A stretch of 41,744 nt of DNA from Candidatus Aenigmatarchaeota archaeon (GCA_016932215.1 JAFGDH010000036.1:1-41744); one strand, 5' to 3'. Shown: positions 9,620-17,791, numbered from the stretch's first letter. Numbers and translations: made by a program. The notes: generated by a model not told the origin, from the sequence alone.

Positions 9620-9737
9620 GACGACCTTTACAAGACAATGCAAATCGTCACTTTTAGAATGACGACTTATTCAGAACGATAAAAGTCGTCTTTCCTCAAA
9701 TACGATTGACGACTTAATCCGAACAATACAAGTCGTC
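9620..9737. repeat. Three 30-bp palindromic repeats between the divergent pilus ATPase and hydrogenase protease genes
   Basis: Copies lie at 9620-9649, 9661-9690 and 9708-9737. Each has 8-bp arms (GACGACTT ... AAGTCGTC in copies 2 and 3; GACGACCT ... AAATCGTC in copy 1) around a 14-nt centre that is itself partly conserved (GAACRAT-like). The spacers are only 11 and 17 nt. The block sits just upstream of the ATPase start at 9599 and about 45 bp before the + strand start at 9783. It could be a tandem operator or a set of RNA hairpins. The direct observation is the repeat; a regulatory role is inferred. Confidence 0.85.
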
Positions 9738-9750
9738 CTTCGCTATTAAT

Positions 9751-9782
9751 AATTATTTATCTTGATTAATAAAACTAATAAT
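9751..9782 (+). promoter_or_regulatory. TATA-type promoter for leaderless hydrogenase maturation protease
   Basis: An AATTATTTAT element at 9751-9760 lies about 25 nt before the ATG at 9783, the spacing expected if transcription starts at or next to the start codon. No Shine-Dalgarno sequence precedes the ATG, which fits leaderless translation. Confidence 0.55.
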
Positions 9783-10589
9783 ATGGCAGACGAAACAGCG
9801 GATAATTCCGGAAAATCATTTCTTGAAAGATTCAGGACAATCGGGAAAAAGCTGAACCCAGTGAAAGAAAAAGTAAAACCACTGACCGGAAAGTTCAAAA
9901 GTGCCGGGAAAAAAATCTCCAAAATCACTGAAAAGCTTCACATCAAAAGAAAGAGGAAGAGCGATATCGAGAAAAAGATAGAGCTTCCGAAAAACGCCAA
10001 ACCGGCGATGCCGGAGATACAGAAGCTTTTCGAGAAATACGAAAAGAGCACGATAAAGCCGGAATTCCGTTTCGCCGTGATGGGGATCGGTAACGATCTC
10101 AAGGGTGATGACGGGGTGGGGTGGTACGTTATCGATAAACTGAAAAAAATCCTCCCGAAGGAGAATGCCCTCCTCATGAAGACGTCCACCCCGGAAAACC
10201 ACGTCAAGGACATAAGGGACTTTTGCCCCGGGATACTCATAATAGTGGATTCCGCAAGCTTCGGCGGAAGGCCCGGTCAGATAAGGAAGATAGAGGAGCA
10301 CGAGATACAGCGGATATTCTATTCGACCCATACGACACCTTTAACGATATTCATGAAGCTCCTGAAACAGGACATACTGGCAACAAAGGTAATAGTTATC
10401 GGGATCCAGAAAAAACAGACGGAGTTCGGGATCCCCATGTCTTCCGGCGTGAAAAGGTCGGGTGACAGGATAATAAAGATGATATGCGATCTTAACGACA
10501 CCAAGACCATGGAAAAGGGTATGGACGGGGCGATAATGAAACTCTCTTCCTCCGGCTCGTCGCCGGTGAAAAATATATTCAAGAAATAG
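9783..10589 (+). CDS. [NiFe]-hydrogenase maturation protease (M52/HycI family) with basic N-terminal extension
   Basis: 268 residues. The protease core starts at about residue 95 with GIGNDLKGDDGVG and has the three likely nickel ligands of HycI/HybD enzymes: an acidic residue in GDD (108-110), Asp156 in IIVDSA and His183 in STHTTPL. These enzymes cut the C-terminal tail from the hydrogenase large subunit once nickel is inserted. The client is visible in the window: the large subunit at 11826-12998 has a 28-residue tail after DPCMSCTDR. Residues 1-90 are an unusual Lys-rich extension not found in the short (about 150 residue) family members. I chose the ATG at 9783 because the promoter spacing fits; an in-frame upstream codon at 9762 would lie inside the promoter. 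The gene is convergent with the hydrogenase genes (11 nt apart). Confidence 0.88.
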   Translation: MADETADNSGKSFLERFRTIGKKLNPVKEKVKPLTGKFKSAGKKISKITEKLHIKRKRKSDIEKKIELPKNAKPAMPEIQKLFEKYEKSTIKPEFRFAVMGIGNDLKGDDGVGWYVIDKLKKILPKENALLMKTSTPENHVKDIRDFCPGILIIVDSASFGGRPGQIRKIEEHEIQRIFYSTHTTPLTIFMKLLKQDILATKVIVIGIQKKQTEFGIPMSSGVKRSGDRIIKMICDLNDTKTMEKGMDGAIMKLSSSGSSPVKNIFKK

Positions 10590-10600
10590 CATCAATTATT

Positions 10601-10933
10601 TTATCCGTTTGTTTTCAGGTTCTCCCGGTCATAATCGGTGTTCTCGTATTTCTTCCCGAGCTTCACGCTCTTGGGGTTGGTGGGACATACGTCCTGGCAT
10701 TTGCCGCAGTAAATGCATTTTCCGATATCGACTTTCCATTCCTTCTTTTCCCTGTTGATCGCTATCGCCGCCGCGGGACAGTTCATCGCGCATAACATGC
10801 AGAATGTGCACGTCTCCTTGTTGTGCTCAACACGTCCCCGGAATCCTTCGGGCAGGATCGGCTTCTCCTTGGGGAACTTCCTGGTCACCGGCCTGCTGAT
10901 CGCCCGTTTCAGCGCTTCACCGAGAAGTTTCAT
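10601..10933 (-). CDS. Group 4 [NiFe] hydrogenase 2x[4Fe-4S] ferredoxin subunit (EchF/HycF/NuoI-like)
   Basis: 110 residues with two classic cluster motifs, CTFCMLCAMNCP and CIYCGKCQDVCP, so two [4Fe-4S] clusters. The short N-terminal KRAISRPVTRKFP segment followed by a fill-in before the first cluster matches NuoI-type subunits of membrane hydrogenases and complex I, which pass electrons between soluble ferredoxin and the small subunit. It is the last gene of a three-gene set with the NuoH-like and catalytic subunits, starting about 20 nt after the NuoH-like gene. Confidence 0.9.
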   Translation of the reverse strand: MKLLGEALKRAISRPVTRKFPKEKPILPEGFRGRVEHNKETCTFCMLCAMNCPAAAIAINREKKEWKVDIGKCIYCGKCQDVCPTNPKSVKLGKKYENTDYDRENLKTNG

Positions 10934-10954
10934 AATTAATGTTATTATTTAAAA

Positions 10955-11833
10955 TCAAATATAAATCCCCAGCAGAACCCTCGCCAGATCTATCAATGCG
11001 AGCGGTCCTACCACATACCATAGGAGTCGGAGCGACTGTTTTATCCGGAGCCTTCCGAAGATGGTTCTTACCACTATCAGCAGGAAAAGCAAAGCCAGCG
11101 AATTTACCGCAAACATGAGAAGGTTGGTCGCCCCGAGGAAAAGGACTGCCCCCATGGATATCATCGTCCATACCATAACCCCCTTCGCCAGCTCGTGCAT
11201 GGCCAGCCTCGGGCCGGAGTACTCAGTGAGCGGGCCGGCCACTATCTCCTGTTCAGCCTCCTGGATGTGGAAGGGCGGGAGAGAGAGTTTCCCCTGAACA
11301 CTTACGAGGAAGGAGAAAAGAGCGAAGGGGAACTGCCATGCAAAGAAGGGAGAGACGCTGAAATTCATCATGAGCCCCACCGTTATCATCGATATTACGA
11401 AAGGGAACTCAATCGCGAATATCTGGATTATCTCCCTGACCGATCCGACCGATGCGAAAGGATTGCCCGTCGCGAATCCCCCTATGGCGAAGAACAATCC
11501 CGCCATTATCAGCATATATATTACTATAAACAGATCACCCCCGAACGATAAAAAGGAGAAACCACCTACAGGAAGGAATAACAACACAGTAAGGGCGGAA
11601 GCGAATGAAATTATCGGTGCGAATGTCATAATCATACCAAACGAGTCTTTTGTCGTTATGTTCTCCTTCGACATGAGCTTGACGAAATCGAGGAATGGCT
11701 GCCATACCGGCGGGCCGATCCTGCTGTGCATGTGCGCGGTCACCTTTCTGAGTATCCCTTCATACAGAAAACCGAATATTATGGCTGAGACCAGGCCCGG
11801 AAAAACGAGGGCATGCAGCAGCTCGCTAATCAT
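10955..11833 (-). CDS. Group 4 [NiFe] hydrogenase membrane subunit (EchB/HycD/NuoH-like)
   Basis: 292 residues and about eight hydrophobic spans. Family signatures include HSRIGPPVWQPFLDFVKLMSKE (near residues 36-57; the RxGP...KL.KE loop) and the EAEQEIVAGPLTEYSGPRLAMHELAKG loop, whose acidic residues belong to the proton path in complex I NuoH. It anchors the hydrogenase to the membrane and couples electron flow to ion translocation. Its start overlaps the end of the large-subunit gene by 8 nt, so the two are translationally coupled. Confidence 0.9.
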   Translation of the reverse strand: MISELLHALVFPGLVSAIIFGFLYEGILRKVTAHMHSRIGPPVWQPFLDFVKLMSKENITTKDSFGMIMTFAPIISFASALTVLLFLPVGGFSFLSFGGDLFIVIYMLIMAGLFFAIGGFATGNPFASVGSVREIIQIFAIEFPFVISMITVGLMMNFSVSPFFAWQFPFALFSFLVSVQGKLSLPPFHIQEAEQEIVAGPLTEYSGPRLAMHELAKGVMVWTMISMGAVLFLGATNLLMFAVNSLALLFLLIVVRTIFGRLRIKQSLRLLWYVVGPLALIDLARVLLGIYI

Positions 11834-12998
11834 GGTGATGCCCCCCGTTCAGTTTATGGAAATCCTCCTTCCCGAGCACGGTCTCCTTTCCCTTGGTATT
11901 GACCAGGGTTACCCTGTCGGTGCATGACATGCACGGGTCCATGGATGCCACGATGACCGGTATGTCGGCGATCTGGTACCCCTTCAGTATGTGTCCGAGC
12001 ATGTGAAAATTCGCATATGTCGGCGTGCGGATTTTGACTCTGTACGGGCGATCTCCTGCCGATTTTACATAGTACGCCAGTTCCCCCCTCGGGGCTTCCA
12101 CCCTCGACATGGTTTCGAGACCTTCCCCGATCTTTATCATCATCGGAAGCTTCAGTGCGATATCCCCCTTCGGGATTGAAAACAATGAATCCCTTATCAG
12201 CTTTACCGACTGGATGCATTCTTTAAAACGAACGACGTTCCTCTCCATCACGTCTCCCCTTTCCCCGATTACAGGCTTGAATTTCAGATTTTTGTATGTG
12301 AGGTAGCCCTCGTTCCTTATGTCATAATTCACTTTCGACGCTCTCGCGCATGGCCCGACCGTATCCATCTCTGTTGCCATTTTCTCTGACAGTATTCCGA
12401 TGCCCTTCGTCCTTCTCTTCACGGACGAATCCTTTTCGAAAACCTTTACGTAATGGTACAACCGGTCTTCCAGCTTTTCGAGACCCTCTTCGACCTTCCT
12501 GATATTTTCCGTGTCCAGATCCCTCCTCACTCCGCCTATGGTGTTCATGCTGAAATGGACCCTGTTCCCTGAAAGCATTTCCAGAAGATCCATCGCTATT
12601 TCCCTGTCCCTGAAGATGTAGTGGAAAAGCGTGTCCAGTCCCATCTCATGCGCCACCAGCCCCAGACAAAGAAGGTGGGAGTGAATCCTTTCCAGTTCAG
12701 ATACTATGACACGGATGTGTTTGGCCCTGTCCGGAATTTCTATTCCCATCAGCCTTTCCACGCCCTGTGTGAAAGCGGAAGTGTGGAAGTTCCCGCATAT
12801 TCCGCAGACCCTTTCTGAAAGGAACACGGATTTAGTCCAGGACCTGTTTTCAAGGGCTTTCTCTATCCCTTTGTGGTTGTATCCGAGTTCAAGACCTTCC
12901 AGGGAAACAACGGTTTCCCCCTCCACCCTGAGTTTCATGTGAACCGGCTCTATCAAAGCAGGATGCTGTGGTCCCACCGGAAGGAAAAAATCGTGCAT
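11826..12998 (-). CDS. Group 4 [NiFe] hydrogenase large (catalytic) subunit (EchE/HycE/NuoD-like)
   Basis: 390 residues. The nickel-binding motifs are both present: L1 RVCGICGNFH (Cys65, Cys68) and L2 DPCMSCTDR (Cys356, Cys359). This separates it from NuoD of complex I, which lacks these cysteines. The 28 residues after Arg362 form a tail expected to be removed by the maturation protease encoded at 9783. The protein is NuoD-like without a fused NuoC domain. It is the first gene of its operon; the upstream gene is divergent, so a small [4Fe-4S] subunit (NuoB/EchC-like) is not encoded next to it. A TATA-like TTTATTAAAA lies about 25 nt upstream of the start. Confidence 0.93.
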   Translation of the reverse strand: MHDFFLPVGPQHPALIEPVHMKLRVEGETVVSLEGLELGYNHKGIEKALENRSWTKSVFLSERVCGICGNFHTSAFTQGVERLMGIEIPDRAKHIRVIVSELERIHSHLLCLGLVAHEMGLDTLFHYIFRDREIAMDLLEMLSGNRVHFSMNTIGGVRRDLDTENIRKVEEGLEKLEDRLYHYVKVFEKDSSVKRRTKGIGILSEKMATEMDTVGPCARASKVNYDIRNEGYLTYKNLKFKPVIGERGDVMERNVVRFKECIQSVKLIRDSLFSIPKGDIALKLPMMIKIGEGLETMSRVEAPRGELAYYVKSAGDRPYRVKIRTPTYANFHMLGHILKGYQIADIPVIVASMDPCMSCTDRVTLVNTKGKETVLGKEDFHKLNGGHHHD

Positions 12999-13030
12999 AA
13001 TTAATTATGGCGGACTTTTAATAAATTGAT

Positions 13031-13064
13031 TAATTATTTATACCAAGTATTGGTAATTATTATT
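13031..13064 (+). promoter_or_regulatory. Promoter with 15-bp palindrome upstream of surface protein gene
   Basis: A TATA-like ATTATTTATA (13033-13042) is followed at once by the perfect inverted repeat TACCAAGTATTGGTA (13041-13055; 6-bp arms, 3-nt centre) and then by the ATG at 13065. The palindrome sits between TATA and the expected start point, a classic place for a repressor operator. Confidence 0.55.
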
Positions 13065-15017
13065 ATGAGGGGTTTGCTGGTCCTGGGGCTTGTTTTAACA
13101 CTGCTGTTAATATCCGTGTCAGCGCTGGCTCTGGAACCTTCCATAACGGTCATGCCGATTGACAAGCTGGTTTCCGCGAATTCTTCCTTCATTTTGCGTG
13201 TCAATCCCAACACCATTCAGAAGCCGATAAGGGTCACCTGGAGCGTTATAGGGGGAGGGGAACGCGGACTCGGGTCGTTCCCTCTGGTTGACGGCATAGG
13301 CTTGTGTTATTTTTCGAACGTGGATGAAAACGCCACGTGCGGTCCGTCTCCATTCACGAAATCCGGCGAGCAGCAGCTTTACATAAACGTAATCACGCCG
13401 ACAGGGATAGTGAACGCGACCAAGACACTTAACATATCCAAGATCTTCGTACCGCTGAACCACATCACGGTTGTTGACAACGTTATATACATAAGGGTAG
13501 GCGGTGATATTGACAGCGGATATACCGTTACATATCACGTTTATACCGGCGAACTGGACTATGTCGCCCAGAGAAGCCTCTCGTATGATCCGATAGAAGA
13601 CAAGCACATGGGAAATTACACATTCCCCTCGGCCGGGGTCTACTACGTCTTCATCCAGGCGGTCAAGGGAGACAGTTCCGGAAGCAACGTTTACAGGGTT
13701 TACCTCCCTTCATCCGATTACGTCAACATGCAGTCCGGGAAGGACGTTTACTGGCTCGGAGAAACGGTCCAGATATCAGGTGATGCCAGCCAGACTGTCT
13801 CAGGCGAAATACTGTTCCCGAACAAATCGAAGGCGATGAACTTCGTCCCGGCGCTTGACGCCGGCGGCAGTTTCACTAAAACGTTCAGTTCCCTTTCCAG
13901 CTGGCCGGAGGGAAACTATTCCGTCCATGTAACCAGTCCCGTGGACAAGACCATATACTTTTTGCTGCAGGACCTCATAGAAATCACCCCTTCTTCCGTT
14001 TCTGATCTCGTGAATAAATCTTCCAGCTACAGGAAGACGCTCGCCGTCAGGAACCTCCGTGACGTTACGCTTAATCTTTCCCTTATCACAACGGGGGACA
14101 TAAAATCAAGCCATGTTTCCCTTTCCAAGACACATCTGGCATCCCAGGAGACCGGGAGCCTGATGATAAACGTTTCCAGCGTTGACAATAACATGGAAGG
14201 AACGGTGAGAGTCATTACGGGAGGAATAGAGCTTGCAATACCTGTAGAAATTCTCACCGAAGAAAAGAAGCCGGGGTGTCCTGAATGTCCTGAATGTCCT
14301 GAATTCACGGGAGGATCAAGCGTTCTTTCCGTTACGAATTCCCTCGGGAGCAAGATGATTTCCATAGAGATGGTGGAGAATTCTGAGTTCACCGAGACGA
14401 TAAAGATAAAGAACACAGGATCTTCTTCGCTGTCATCATTCTCATTCTCCGCGGGCGGGGACCTCAGCTACATAGAAAGCGACATGAGCATGGAGCTGAG
14501 CGGCGTCTCCGTTGCCGGCGGGAGTTCCGAAGAGGTCGATCTGGCAATAAACCCCTATTCCTCCGGAACATACAGCGGACCGCTTACCATAACGAGCGGC
14601 GGGAACTCGGATTCGGTCTACATCCACATTATAGTGTATCCTGAAATGTATTCAGACATACAGAACGCCCAGGACGACCTGCGACAGATGCAGTCATCCC
14701 TTTCGTCCACGCTCTACAGCACGATAGACTCATACCTGAGAGATGCGGACTCGGCATATTCGCTGGAAAATTACCAGGAGGCCCAGGCAAAGCTGGACAA
14801 GGCTAACGTTCTTCTCAGCACCGCGAGAACGGTAGGGCTTTCACCCGGTGGAGGCGGCGGCGGGTTCGACCCGACAATAATAATAATCATAGTCATCGTG
14901 ATCATCGCCGGCGTGGGAATCTTCTATTTCCTTAAGATGAGAAAGGCTGGCGGGGGATACTCAGGAGAAGATGGCTACGAAGAGGGCGGGGAAGAGGAAA
15001 CCTTTGAGAACTTCTGA
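13065..15017 (+). CDS. Membrane-anchored surface protein (S-layer-like, Ig-like repeats, C-terminal TM)
   Basis: 650 residues from the ATG at 13065, which opens with a signal peptide (MRGLLVLGLVLTLLLISVSALA). The body is beta-rich with many N-x-S/T sites, so it is probably N-glycosylated and outside the cell. Near residue 404 a CPECPECPEF stretch forms a short Cys-Pro repeat, followed by a second Ig-like domain (NEW1/COG1470-type conserved region in style). A helical segment (about 535-590) precedes a Gly-rich hinge, one strongly hydrophobic span (IIIIIVIVIIAGVGIFYF) and a short acidic cytoplasmic tail. An upstream in-frame start at 13026 would place codons inside the promoter and before the signal peptide, so I rejected it. 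No enzymatic motif is seen. Confidence 0.85.
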   Translation: MRGLLVLGLVLTLLLISVSALALEPSITVMPIDKLVSANSSFILRVNPNTIQKPIRVTWSVIGGGERGLGSFPLVDGIGLCYFSNVDENATCGPSPFTKSGEQQLYINVITPTGIVNATKTLNISKIFVPLNHITVVDNVIYIRVGGDIDSGYTVTYHVYTGELDYVAQRSLSYDPIEDKHMGNYTFPSAGVYYVFIQAVKGDSSGSNVYRVYLPSSDYVNMQSGKDVYWLGETVQISGDASQTVSGEILFPNKSKAMNFVPALDAGGSFTKTFSSLSSWPEGNYSVHVTSPVDKTIYFLLQDLIEITPSSVSDLVNKSSSYRKTLAVRNLRDVTLNLSLITTGDIKSSHVSLSKTHLASQETGSLMINVSSVDNNMEGTVRVITGGIELAIPVEILTEEKKPGCPECPECPEFTGGSSVLSVTNSLGSKMISIEMVENSEFTETIKIKNTGSSSLSSFSFSAGGDLSYIESDMSMELSGVSVAGGSSEEVDLAINPYSSGTYSGPLTITSGGNSDSVYIHIIVYPEMYSDIQNAQDDLRQMQSSLSSTLYSTIDSYLRDADSAYSLENYQEAQAKLDKANVLLSTARTVGLSPGGGGGGFDPTIIIIIVIVIIAGVGIFYFLKMRKAGGGYSGEDGYEEGGEEETFENF

Positions 15018-15031
15018 ATTAAGTGAGACAA

Positions 15032-15418
15032 TCAAAATCTCCATTCTTTCAATCCTATTTTCTCAAAATCAATTCCCCTATCCAAATAAAACAAATGGGA
15101 ATTACATCCGCAATCCGAACAGCCGAATCCCTTTACCTGTTCATTATCAGAAAATTTCTTCGCTATGTCGCATTCCTTCCTTCCGGAAGATTCGATATAA
15201 AACACCTTCTCTATCTCTGCATTCGCAAGAAGATAATCGATATGCCAGTGTTTTTTCTTCTCCTTTCTCAGATGCCTGGAAATCCTCCCTTCCAGTGAAT
15301 TCAGCGCCGACCCGACGTATGCATATCGTCCCTTTCTGAAATTTATCTTTCCAAGTTTCCCTATCTTAATTTTCTTGTTGGAATCCAATCCGATCAGAAT
15401 AATATAACTCCCTTTCAT
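15032..15418 (-). CDS. DUF123/archaeal Uri-type GIY-YIG domain protein
   Basis: 128 residues matching the DUF123 family of GIY-YIG-fold proteins: an opening GSYIILIGL strand, then GRYAYVGSALNSLEGRISRHLR carrying the YVG core and conserved Arg, then KKHWHIDYLL with a His pair, then Cys residues near the C-terminus (CSDCGC). The family is thought to be nuclease-like; its substrate in archaea is not settled. It is divergent from the HAD phosphatase gene, sharing a 47-bp promoter region. Confidence 0.85.
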   Translation of the reverse strand: MKGSYIILIGLDSNKKIKIGKLGKINFRKGRYAYVGSALNSLEGRISRHLRKEKKKHWHIDYLLANAEIEKVFYIESSGRKECDIAKKFSDNEQVKGFGCSDCGCNSHLFYLDRGIDFEKIGLKEWRF

Positions 15419-15465
15419 TGGTTATTATTGGTGAAAATTAATAAAACAATTCCTCAATTAATAAC

Positions 15466-16161
15466 ATGGGAAAAATCAAACTCGTCTTTTTTGACATGGA
15501 AGGCACGATCTTCAGGAAGACCGTTAAAACTACCAGGGGGAATTCCGCTCCAAGCGCTTGGTATCTGCTGACGAAAGAGCTCGGTAAAAAGGCATTCGAA
15601 GAAGCGGAGAAAAACAGGGACAGATGGACATCAGGCGAAATAAAGGGTTATGTCGAGTGGATAGACGTTACGATCGAGCTGTTTAAAAAACACGGGCTGA
15701 AAAGGGACTTCTTCGAGAAGGTCATGAATTCCATAGAATACCATCCCGGTGTCAGGGAAACATTTTCAGAACTTCGGAAGAGAGGTTACCTGACCGCGAT
15801 AATTTCCGGAGGTTTCAAGTCACAGGCAGATCGGGCGCAGAAAGACCTGAAAATTGACCATACTCTTTCCGCATGCGAGATTTTCTGGAACAACGACGGA
15901 ACGATAGATCACTGGAATTCCCTGCCGTCAGATTACGAGGGGAAGGTTAAAATAATGAAGCTTCTGATGGACGAGCATGGCCTGAAATCGGAACATTGCG
16001 CCTTCGTCGGGGACGGGAAGAACGACGTTTTCCTGGCGAAAAAGGTGGGAACGAGCATCGCATTAAATGCCCCGGAAGAACTGCAGAGGGTTTCCACCCA
16101 TTCGATAAACCAGCCGGAAGGAAAGGAAGACTTCAGGGATATCCTGAAATACCTGAAATGA
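15466..16161 (+). CDS. HAD-superfamily phosphatase (phosphoserine phosphatase-like)
   Basis: 231 residues. Motif I is FFDMEGTIF (nucleophile Asp10; the usual second Asp is Glu12), motif II is IISGGFKSQ, and motif III/IV is CAFVGDGKNDVFLAKKVGTSIALNA. The arrangement matches class IB HAD phosphatases such as SerB, which hydrolyse small phosphomonoesters. The DxE form of motif I occurs in some archaeal SerB-like proteins, so the substrate is uncertain. The start has a TATA-like element about 25 nt upstream and no Shine-Dalgarno. Confidence 0.85.
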   Translation: MGKIKLVFFDMEGTIFRKTVKTTRGNSAPSAWYLLTKELGKKAFEEAEKNRDRWTSGEIKGYVEWIDVTIELFKKHGLKRDFFEKVMNSIEYHPGVRETFSELRKRGYLTAIISGGFKSQADRAQKDLKIDHTLSACEIFWNNDGTIDHWNSLPSDYEGKVKIMKLLMDEHGLKSEHCAFVGDGKNDVFLAKKVGTSIALNAPEELQRVSTHSINQPEGKEDFRDILKYLK

Positions 16162-16165
16162 TCAT

Positions 16166-16609
16166 TTATTTCTTCGGTTCGATCTCCACGACCTTTATCT
16201 TGAATATGAGCATCTTTCCCGCCATCGGGTGGTTCAGATCCAATGTGACTTCTTTGTCGTCTACGTCTTTGACGGTCACCGGCGCATGCGCCCCGTTGGG
16301 GAGTTCGACCGCAAGCACCATTCCCTTTTTCACTTCCTGGCCTTCCGGTACCATGCTCCTGGGCATCTTCTGCACAAGATCCGGCCTGTATTCACCGTAA
16401 GCGTCTTCCGGCTTAATGGTAACTTCCTTCTCTTCACCTTTCTTCATTCCCATTACACCCTGGTCGAAACCCTTTATAACCTGGCCCGATCCTACCTCGA
16501 ATTCCAACGGATGGGAGTGATCACCATGCTTTGAGCTGTCGAAAACCTCTCCATCCTCGAACCTTCCCTCGTATTCCACTTTAACCCTGTCTCCCTTTTT
16601 GACCGGCAT
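16166..16609 (-). CDS. FKBP-type peptidyl-prolyl cis-trans isomerase (SlyD-like, with insert-in-flap domain)
   Basis: 147 residues. The FKBP core reads GDRVKVEYEGRFEDGEVFDSS, then FEVGSGQVIKGFDQGVMGMKKGEE, then PEDAYGEY. The inserted flap domain (about 70-130) contains NHPMAGKMLIFKIKVVE, as in SlyD-type chaperone isomerases. It lacks the His-rich metal-binding tail. The start is fixed by a strong Shine-Dalgarno, GAGGTGA (16614-16620, minus), 4 nt before the ATG; a longer reading would cross this site. This is one of few genes here with a Shine-Dalgarno. Confidence 0.93.
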   Translation of the reverse strand: MPVKKGDRVKVEYEGRFEDGEVFDSSKHGDHSHPLEFEVGSGQVIKGFDQGVMGMKKGEEKEVTIKPEDAYGEYRPDLVQKMPRSMVPEGQEVKKGMVLAVELPNGAHAPVTVKDVDDKEVTLDLNHPMAGKMLIFKIKVVEIEPKK

Positions 16610-16613
16610 AAAA

Positions 16614-16620
16614 TCACCTC
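16614..16620 (-). promoter_or_regulatory. Shine-Dalgarno of the FKBP gene
   Basis: GAGGTGA, complementary to the 3' end of 16S rRNA, lies 4 nt before the ATG at 16609. It decides the start and shows that this archaeon uses Shine-Dalgarno starts as well as leaderless ones. Confidence 0.8.
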
Positions 16621-16764
16621 TTTTGATACAAGAACGAAACAATTTATGAACAGAATCGCATAAAAGTGACGTTACTTGTTTTTTATTAATCGTTAGATTC
16701 ACTTTTATTTAAGTGTTTGGGTTTTTCGGTGAAACAATTTAAATCCCTGTTTTCTTATCTAAAA

Positions 16765-17730
16765 ATGGAGATAAAAGAACTTACCCTCGAAAACCTGGAC
16801 CCTGAGAATTTCATCCAGGAAAAATCAAGGGAGATTTCTTCCGCTGTCGGTGACGGCATCGCGATAAACGCTTTGTCCGGCGGTGTTGATTCCTCGGCAG
16901 TAACTGTGCTTTGCCACAGGGCTCTCGGAGACAAGCTGAAAACTTATTTCATAGACAACGGAATAATGAGGGATGGCGAGCCGGAAAGGGTGGTTTCGCT
17001 TTTCAGTAAAATGGGTATCCCGGTGGAGCTGGTGGATGCGAGAAGCGAATTCTTCGATGCCCTGAAGGGACTGACTGACCCCGAGGAGAAAAGGGAGGCA
17101 ATAACCCAGACCTTTTACAGGAAGGTCTTCTCAAGGATAGTTAAGGAGAGCGGGGCAAGGTACCTTCTGCACGGGACAATATACACGGACGTGGAGGAAA
17201 CCATTGCGGGAATCAAGAGGCAGCACAACATCCTGGAGCAGCTGGGCATAGACACTGAAAAGGAATTCGGCTACAGCGTGCTGGAGCCGCTGATACAGCT
17301 GAGGAAGCCCGCCGTAAGGGAAATAGCTAAGGCGCTCGGGCTGCCGGAAGAGATTTACAACAGGCCGCCGTTCCCGGGACCTGCGCTGGTCGCAAGGGTC
17401 ATCGGGGAGGTCACGCCCGAAAGGATAGAGACCGTGAGGAAGGCGACCGTGATCGTTGAGGAAGAGCTTTCAGGGAAGGGAGCGTTCCAGTGCATGGCCG
17501 TTCTCCACGGGAACAGGGTTACGGGAATGAGGGACGGAAAAAGAGACTACGGGTTACAGATAGAGGTAAGGTGCTGGGACAGCACGGACGCCACTACAGC
17601 GAAGCCTACCAGGCTCCCATTTGAGGTGCTTGAAAGGCTCGCCGAACGGATTACGAACGATGTTCCGGGTATAGTGAGCGTCACCTACAACATAACCAGC
17701 AAGCCTCCTTCCACTATGGAAGTAGTGTAA
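16765..17730 (+). CDS. guaAB: GMP synthase, ATP-pyrophosphatase (PPase) subunit
   Basis: 321 residues from the ATG at 16765. The PP-loop SGGVDS (38-43) binds ATP; FIDNGIMRDGEPE and the C-terminal dimerisation region ending VSVTYNITSKPPSTMEVV are typical of GuaA C-terminal halves. It adenylates XMP and accepts ammonia to form GMP. Archaea usually encode the glutaminase subunit separately; none is visible here. A start 16 codons upstream (16717) would run through the TATA-like CAATTTAAAT at 16735-16744, whose spacing suits a leaderless start at 16765. Confidence 0.92.
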   Translation: MEIKELTLENLDPENFIQEKSREISSAVGDGIAINALSGGVDSSAVTVLCHRALGDKLKTYFIDNGIMRDGEPERVVSLFSKMGIPVELVDARSEFFDALKGLTDPEEKREAITQTFYRKVFSRIVKESGARYLLHGTIYTDVEETIAGIKRQHNILEQLGIDTEKEFGYSVLEPLIQLRKPAVREIAKALGLPEEIYNRPPFPGPALVARVIGEVTPERIETVRKATVIVEEELSGKGAFQCMAVLHGNRVTGMRDGKRDYGLQIEVRCWDSTDATTAKPTRLPFEVLERLAERITNDVPGIVSVTYNITSKPPSTMEVV

Positions 17731-17791
17731 ATAACCAAAACCCATCAAACGATCTGATCATGTTTCAGATTTGGGTATGCAGATGGAAATT

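Noticed and set aside
9600-9638. Extended start of the secretion ATPase (13 more residues)
   Set aside because: The upstream start would be TTG and lies inside the first palindromic repeat; the ATG at 9599 is simpler.
9620-9737. CRISPR-like array of 30-bp repeats
   Set aside because: Only three copies, arms not identical, spacers of 11 and 17 nt, and no cas genes nearby.
11826-12998. NuoD subunit of respiratory complex I
   Set aside because: Both nickel-binding CxxC motifs and a cleavable tail are present, and a maturation protease lies adjacent, so it is a hydrogenase.
14277-14302. Metal-binding site from the CPECPECPE repeat
   Set aside because: A short tandem nucleotide repeat (GTCCTGAAT) explains it, and the protein is extracellular; a linker is as likely.
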